Below, piece by piece: positions 4,616 through 5,529 of a DNA stretch of 5,529 nucleotides. Location of the stretch: the NCBI GenBank assembly GCA_016873405.1, contig VGXH01000160.1:1-5529 (forward strand), given 5' to 3'. This stretch comes from a bacterium. GTDB lineage: Bacteria > Krumholzibacteriota > Krumholzibacteria > LZORAL124-64-63. The translations under genes were made by a program, and so were the position numbers. Positions within the stretch are counted from its first letter, which is position 1, and every line of letters begins with the position of its first letter. The notes beneath the pieces were generated by a model that was given only the letters and a program-made list of their open reading frames with translations, ran no database searches and was not told the DNA's origin.

Positions 4616-5529
4616 TCAGCCCGCCGCGCGGCACCAGAACGCGCGCATGTCCCGCGGCTGACCCGGCAGGAGCGGGAAGTCCAGCGGCGGCCTGAGGTCG
4701 TCCACCGCGGCGAAGCGGGCGCGCAGCGCGTCGCGGTAGCGTTCGTGGTCGCCGCCGCGGTGGTTGTTGGCGAACAGCGCCGCCCCGCCGGGCGCCAGCA
4801 GGGGGGCCACCGCGTCGGCCAGCGCGTCCCATTCGCGGGCGACCGCGAACGGTCCGCCGCCCTTGACCGACGAGAACACCGGCGGGTCGCACACGACCAG
4901 GTCGAGCGGCCGCCAAGCCGCGCCCTTCTCGCGGCGCGCGCGCGCCTGGCGCGCCAGCCATCGCCGCGCGTCCTCCTGGACGAACTTGCCGCGCCCTCCG
5001 GCGTCCAGGCCGTTGAGCGCGAGGTTCGCCGCGCCGTCGCGCAGGCAGCCGCGCGCGGTGTCGACCGAGAACGCCACCTCGGCGCCGCCCGCCAGCGCCG
5101 CGACGGAAAACGAACACGTGAAGGAGAACAGGTTCGCCAGGCGCCGCCCCGGCGCCGCCAGGGCCACGCGCCGGCGCGCGTCGCGCTGGTCCAGGAAGAG
5201 CCCCGGATGCGGCGGCCCGGCCAGGTCCACGCCGTAGCCCAGGCCGTGCTCCCGCACCACCAGCGTCGGGGGCGGCGGCTCGCCCAGGATCCGCGTGAAG
5301 GCCGGCAGCGACTCCTGGTGCGGATTCGGGCGATGCCCCCGCACGACGCTGCCGCGGATCCCGCGACCGTCCGCGACCAGGTCCAGCAGCGGCGTCAGGC
5401 GGGCGGCGGCTTCCTCGGGTCCGAGCCGCTCGTCCCAGCACACCGCGCGCAGCCAGGGGCCGTAGACATCGACCGCGGCATCGAGTCCCGCGATCTCTCC
5501 CCGGTGCACGGCGCGCCAGCAGTCGGCGA
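4616..5529 (-). CDS. Class I SAM-dependent methyltransferase, RlmI/RlmK-like (5' end outside window)
   Basis: This is probably an RNA (rRNA) methyltransferase of the RlmI/RlmK-like group (PF10672-like fold), using S-adenosylmethionine in the cytoplasm. Counting from a GTG at 5509, residues 101-115 contain GLFLDQRDARRRV, the family's segment before the SAM pocket. Motif I is LANLFSFTCSFSVAAL (124-139), the ribose-binding acid is Asp150 in the SVD strand, ANLALNGL (161-168) follows, and motif IV is DLVVCDPPVF (203-212) with the DPP signature. The C-terminus (NNHRGG; later RAFWCRA) also fits. The frame stays open upstream of that GTG to the window edge (Ala-Asp-Cys-Trp-Arg-Ala), and these residues fit the family's N-terminal pattern before the VDVYG segment. 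The true start therefore lies outside the window and the visible 297 residues are most of the protein. The exact target nucleotide cannot be inferred. It ends 54 bases from the convergent 3698 gene. Confidence 0.87.
   Translation of the reverse strand, partial: ADCWRAVHRGEIAGLDAAVDVYGPWLRAVCWDERLGPEEAAARLTPLLDLVADGRGIRGSVVRGHRPNPHQESLPAFTRILGEPPPPTLVVREHGLGYGVDLAGPPHPGLFLDQRDARRRVALAAPGRRLANLFSFTCSFSVAALAGGAEVAFSVDTARGCLRDGAANLALNGLDAGGRGKFVQEDARRWLARQARARREKGAAWRPLDLVVCDPPVFSSVKGGGPFAVAREWDALADAVAPLLAPGGAALFANNHRGGDHERYRDALRARFAAVDDLRPPLDFPLLPGQPRDMRAFWCRAAG

Noticed and set aside
1771..4695. A 974-codon open frame on the + strand, running antisense through ettA and out of frame through the 3698 gene
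   Set aside because: Long antisense open frames are expected opposite GC-biased coding DNA. The translation has no recognisable domain and becomes Arg/Gly/Ala-rich, while ettA on the other strand is unambiguous.
4302..5441. A 379-codon - strand frame overlapping the methyltransferase
   Set aside because: Its composition is Arg/Gly/Ala/Pro with no motif, while the overlapping frame on the same strand carries all the methyltransferase motifs.

Overview
This is a GC-rich bacterial window (about two thirds GC or more by eye). It holds five protein-coding genes and no rRNA, tRNA, CRISPR array or mobile element that I can see. The bacterial assignment rests on EttA, a standard bacterial translation factor, on Shine-Dalgarno sequences, and on a sigma70-type extended -10 promoter. 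The codons are strongly GC-biased. One secreted protein ends in a short tail that, from memory, resembles tails on exported proteins of uncultured GC-rich lineages such as Eisenbacteria or Krumholzibacteriota. I treat that lineage guess as weak.

Layout. Bases 1-423 (+) are the 3' end of a gene for an M14-type zinc carboxypeptidase. A 307-base intergenic region (424-730) follows, with a GC hairpin, an AT-richer promoter island and a leader. Bases 731-1711 (+) encode an exported protein made of two related, cysteine-rich, pre-peptidase-C-terminal-like beta domains. A very strong hairpin with a GAGA loop ends that unit. Bases 1825-3504 (-) encode the ABC-F translation factor EttA, convergent with the secreted-protein gene. 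A 193-base divergent spacer separates ettA from an unrecognised gene at 3698-4561 (+) for a protein with one N-terminal membrane segment. Bases 4616-5529 (-) are a 5'-truncated gene for a class I SAM-dependent methyltransferase of the RlmI/RlmK-like type, convergent with the unknown gene.

How the genes relate. Every spacing and orientation suggests single-gene transcription units: the two + genes at the left are separated by a hairpin and a promoter, and the other neighbours are convergent or divergent. I see no operon and no multi-gene system. EttA and the methyltransferase both plausibly act on the ribosome, but they are separated by an unrelated gene on the other strand, so I infer no functional link. 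The least ordinary parts are the duplicated disulfide-type secreted protein with its C-terminal tail and upstream dyad, and the unrecognised membrane-anchored protein. I found no convincing evidence of a novel system.
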